Positions 61,597 to 64,000 of a stretch of DNA of 64,000 nucleotides are shown here, piece after piece. A program made the position numbers and the translations under genes. This stretch comes from AP-15 sp963703745 (GTDB taxonomy: Bacteria; Pseudomonadota; Alphaproteobacteria; ATCC43930; CGMCC-115725), in contig CAVPFL010000004.1 in assembly GCA_963703745.1 (NCBI GenBank), forward strand, positions 868,001 to 932,000, read 5' to 3'. Under the pieces are notes generated by a model. That model worked only from the letters and a program-made list of their open reading frames with translations. It was not told the origin of the DNA and did not search any database. Every line of letters starts with the position of its first letter. Positions within the stretch are counted from its first letter, which is position 1.

Positions 61597-61649
61597 GGTC
61601 AGCTTTCGGATAAACTCCAAGTGTCGTCTGGGTCGTCCGAAAGTTGACC
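61597..61649. repeat. Inverted repeat GGTCAGCTTTCGGA / TCCGAAAGTTGACC
   Basis: 14-bp arms with one mismatch at 61597-61610 and 61636-61649, 25 bases apart, directly at the stop codon of the HTH gene. The arms could be a transcription hairpin or the remains of an insertion-sequence end. Confidence 0.5.
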
Positions 61650-61683
61650 AGACGTTTCCGCTTCCGGCGAAGGGAGCGGTCGA

Positions 61684-61718
61684 GATGGTCGGGTGGGTAA
61701 CGACACCCGACCATCTTT
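61684..61718 (+). terminator. Strong stem-loop terminator after the HTH gene
   Basis: Perfect 12-bp stem GATGGTCGGGTG / CACCCGACCATC (61684-61695 and 61704-61715) with an 8-base loop and TTT after it. Lies 88 bp past the HTH stop. The T-tract is short (TTTCATT), so Rho-independent action is likely but not certain. Confidence 0.65.
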
Positions 61719-61950
61719 CATTCTAAATCGCAGTTCCTGGGTTCGTCAATAGCCGATTGTGCGGACCGATGGTTTTTGTTACGTGCCGGGAGCGGCGATG
61801 GCGAATTTTACTTCGGTTTTTCTTGCGGATTTTCGCGACTATTTTCGCGCCTCTTTTCGGGCCGATTTTTAACGAATGGCCGTCAGGTGCGTTTGATACA
61901 TAATACCGGGTTTTTGCCAGTATTTTCCCGTAAACCAGGGAAAAGGGGCG
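61719..61950. repeat. Repeat-rich region at right edge of accessory island
   Basis: No gene. A run of GATTTT/CGCGAC/TTTTCG units (about 61800-61875) is followed by the inverted copy of the 22-bp unit (61886-61907, core TGATACATAATACC) and by CCCGTAAACCAGGGAAAAGG. It mirrors the repeat block at 55192-55460. Confidence 0.5.
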
Positions 61951-62607
61951 TCAGCCGCTCCGCGCAGCGAGTGCCTGGACCCGCGCGGCGAGCCGCTGCA
62001 GAGGTGCGTCCGCGAGGCCGAGAGCGGCAAGATGGCGGACGGTGCCGGCGAGATAGTCGCGGCAGGCCCCGCGCCGGCCGACCGCACCCGCGATGATCCG
62101 CGCCGTCTCGTCGGGCGACAGCCGTCCGGCATAGTCCGGGTGGTCGCGGCGCACCGTGAAGCCAAAGGCTTTCCGAGCGCCGCATCGAGTCCGCACCGGC
62201 AGCAGCCGCATGTCATACACCCTGGGTGCGGTCATCTCGCGCGCCCACAGGCGATCAATCGCGGCGGCGAGCGACTCGGACGGCAGGCGGAGCACGATCC
62301 CCCGGCAAGCCCCGCCGCGGTCGAGACCGAGGGTCAGGCCCGGTCGTTCCCGGGTTCCCCGGTAATCATAGGAGTAGAGGCAAAAGCTGCGATGGTAACC
62401 GCGCAACAGCGCTGGCTCAGCCTCGGCACGGGGGCAATCCGGGTCCCACATTAAGGAGCCATACGCAAAGATCCACACCGGCTCGACGCTGTCGCGCAGC
62501 GCCGCGATATCCGGCGGCATCGGATCGGCAAGGGCGAATTCGGGTGTTCCGTCGAGCATTGGTTTTGCGGGTGTCGCCGGCCGCTGGCGGTGGTCGAATG
62601 AGGTCAT
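61951..62607 (-). CDS. chaC: ChaC-type gamma-glutamylcyclotransferase
   Basis: 218 residues. WIFAYGSLMWDPDC is the YGSL substrate loop; CLYSYDYRGTRERPGLTLGLDRGG and LWAREMTAPRVYDMR (with the catalytic Glu) follow. Cleaves glutathione to 5-oxoproline and Cys-Gly. Start ATG 62607; the frame upstream to 62745 covers the divergent gene. Only 12 bp separate it from the divergent DUF2125 gene. Confidence 0.92.
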   Translation of the reverse strand: MTSFDHRQRPATPAKPMLDGTPEFALADPMPPDIAALRDSVEPVWIFAYGSLMWDPDCPRAEAEPALLRGYHRSFCLYSYDYRGTRERPGLTLGLDRGGACRGIVLRLPSESLAAAIDRLWAREMTAPRVYDMRLLPVRTRCGARKAFGFTVRRDHPDYAGRLSPDETARIIAGAVGRRGACRDYLAGTVRHLAALGLADAPLQRLAARVQALAARSG

Positions 62608-62619
62608 TATAACTCTGCC

Positions 62620-63648
62620 ATGCGCCGTCCGCCGCGTTTCGGCCTCGTCGTCGTTGCCCTGCTGCTGGTTTTGCTCGGCGCCTATACCGCTTATTGGCTG
62701 GTCGTCGCGAGACGGATCACGGATGGTGTCGCCGCTTGGGCGCAAACCGAGCGGGCCGAGAAGATCGATGCCTCGTGGGAGAAGATCGGCGTTGCGGGCT
62801 TCCCGTTCGCCTGCCGAGTGGAACTCGAGAACGCCGTGCTGCGCGACGGCCGTCTGACACCATCGCCGGAACTGCGCATCTCGGCGCTTTCCGCCAGCGC
62901 TCGGCCCTGGGACTTTGCCAGTTGGCGATTGATGGCGCCCGCGGGCTTATCTGCGTTACTTGCCGGAGGCAGCGAACGGCCGCCGCTGAAGCTAACCGCT
63001 CACGCTGCCGATGGAACGCTCATGGCCGATCCCGAAGCGGGCACCAGCCTGTGGCTGAACTTGGAGGACATCACCGCCGAGGCCGGCGAGTTGGTTGCGA
63101 TCGCTTCGGCCGACGCCTGGGTGATCCTACCGGCAAAGCCGCCGCGGTCGCTCGGCGAGTCAACCCTCGGGGTGGCGCTCGATCTGCGCCAGGTGCAGCT
63201 TCCAGTCATGCACTCGGTGCTCAACGATACGATCGAGGAGCTGGCATTCGGCATCACGGTCAAAGGTGCGGTTCCGAGCGGCAAGCTGGCTCAAGCAGTT
63301 TCCGAATGGCGCGACGCCGGCGGCACGGTCGAGCTCGACAATCTGCACCTGAACTGGGGTGGGGTGGGAGCCACCGCGAGCGGCACGATCGCGCTCGATC
63401 AGGAGCTGCAGCCGATCGGCGGCTTCTCCGGGGCGATCGAGGGCTATGACCAGATCGTGACCGGATTGGTCCAGAGCGGACGGATGCGCGCCGATTATGC
63501 CGGTCTCGCGCGGTTGGCGCTGGCGATGCTGGCAAAAGCTGGACCGGACGGCAGGCCCGAGATCAAAACCGCGTTCACGATACAGAACGGGCAGATGTTT
63601 CTCGGCCCGGCAAAGCTCGGCAAGGCGCCCCGCCTTGCTTGGAAATGA
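62620..63648 (+). CDS. DUF2125 domain protein
   Basis: 342 residues, membrane anchor at about 8-30 (GLVVVALLLVLLGAYTAYWLVVA), then a periplasmic beta-rich domain with GFPFACRVELENAVL, ASARPWDFASWRLMAPAG and GQMFLGPAKLGKAPRL. The family is typical of alphaproteobacteria and has no known function; it resembles lipid-transfer or AsmA-like beta proteins in pattern only. Confidence 0.88.
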   Translation: MRRPPRFGLVVVALLLVLLGAYTAYWLVVARRITDGVAAWAQTERAEKIDASWEKIGVAGFPFACRVELENAVLRDGRLTPSPELRISALSASARPWDFASWRLMAPAGLSALLAGGSERPPLKLTAHAADGTLMADPEAGTSLWLNLEDITAEAGELVAIASADAWVILPAKPPRSLGESTLGVALDLRQVQLPVMHSVLNDTIEELAFGITVKGAVPSGKLAQAVSEWRDAGGTVELDNLHLNWGGVGATASGTIALDQELQPIGGFSGAIEGYDQIVTGLVQSGRMRADYAGLARLALAMLAKAGPDGRPEIKTAFTIQNGQMFLGPAKLGKAPRLAWK

Positions 63649-63654
63649 CCGGAC

Positions 63655-64000
63655 CTAGAATGGCTTCGATTTCGGCGGCATCTGCTGCGGCGCCTGGGCC
63701 CGTTCGTACATGCCGTAATCGCGCATCACGGCGGACACACGGATCCGGTAATCGCGAAAGATCCGGTCGCGCCCCGTGCGTTGCGCCGCGTGATGCTGCT
63801 CCTGTTGGCGCCAGCGGGCGATCGCCTCCTCGTCGCGCCAAAACGACAGCGACAGGATCTTGTCCTTTTGACTCAAGCTCTTGAACCGCTCGATCGAGAT
63901 AAACCCGTCGATCTTCTCGAGCTCCGGTCGCAGGCGGCCGGCGATGTCGAGGTAGTCCTGCAACCGATTCGGCTCCGGCTCGACTTCGAAGATCACTGCA
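63655..64000 (-). CDS. Antibiotic biosynthesis monooxygenase (ABM) family, start outside window
   Basis: At least 114 residues, frame open at base 64000. VIFEVEPEPNRLQDYLDIAG, KIDGFISIERFKSLSQKDKIL and LSFWRDEEAIARWRQQEQHH are the dimeric ferredoxin-like ABM fold with the FWRDEEA signature. The start codon lies beyond the window (homologues begin a few residues earlier). Heme- or quinone-related monooxygenase; substrate unknown. Six bases from the DUF2125 stop. Confidence 0.88.
   Translation of the reverse strand, partial: AVIFEVEPEPNRLQDYLDIAGRLRPELEKIDGFISIERFKSLSQKDKILSLSFWRDEEAIARWRQQEQHHAAQRTGRDRIFRDYRIRVSAVMRDYGMYERAQAPQQMPPKSKPF

Overview
The window is a 64 kb piece of a GC-rich, free-living alphaproteobacterial chromosome, probably of the Rhodospirillales/Hyphomicrobiales type. 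The support is lineage-typical genes: the very large NAD-dependent glutamate dehydrogenase, the block hemD / mitofilin-like (Mic60) / hemY, a DUF2125 protein, a TIGR02281 aspartic protease, a CYTH-CHAD protein, and several alphaproteobacterial intergenic repeat families. Species cannot be named from sequence alone.

Layout. 1-7323: 3' part of the glutamate dehydrogenase, an aldo/keto reductase coupled to a frameshifted tricarballylate-dehydrogenase-like flavoprotein, and moaB. 7435-13394: two coupled small glycosyltransferases, a PA0069-type radical SAM protein, a CmcJ/NvfI-type oxygenase, a luciferase-like flavoprotein, an alpha/beta hydrolase and a MOSC remnant. 13613-21991: amidase, CHAP amidase, a 59-residue membrane protein, a hybrid sensor kinase, an acyl-CoA-dehydrogenase-like monooxygenase and an MFS exporter. 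22150-30437: CYTH-CHAD, hemD-mic60-hemY, tRNA-Thr(CGT), VOC protein, AI-2E-type permease, OmpA-like protein and retropepsin-like protease.

30526-37541 is a five-gene ABC importer locus with two paralogous binding proteins and a cytosine-deaminase-like amidohydrolase at its end. Divergent from it (37652-40586) run an exported amidohydrolase, a cupin, an FMN reductase and an SDR. 40962-46098 holds a dead redoxin gene, a DsbD/ScsB protein, a polyphosphate-glucokinase-like kinase, a DUF2272 lipoprotein and a protein phosphatase. 46238-49342 is a compact operon of two polysaccharide-deacetylase/allantoinase-fold hydrolases and a PLP enzyme. It is followed by a frameshifted amidohydrolase and a Rieske oxygenase. 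Together these look like uptake and opening of small cyclic or amide-containing compounds; the substrates are unknown.

52197-55191 is a complete phage-shock module: pspA-pspB-pspC-yccF, with divergent pspF and a well-spaced sigma-54 promoter in front of pspA.

55192-61950 is an accessory island bounded by inverted copies of a 22-bp repeat. It holds unknown genes, a low-GC HEPN-like gene, an IS1595/ISXO2-type transposase gene with an ATGA-coupled partner, and a divergent HTH regulator with palindromic operator candidates. A complete IS66 element (57536-60178) sits inside the partner gene. The 8-bp target duplications are perfect, and removing the element restores the partner's frame exactly. 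The window ends with chaC, a DUF2125 protein and the 3' part of a monooxygenase gene.

Four genes carry frameshifts or stops (flavoprotein 5734, MOSC 13183, redoxin 41410 and about 41488, amidohydrolase about 50550). They are either young pseudogenes or assembly errors.
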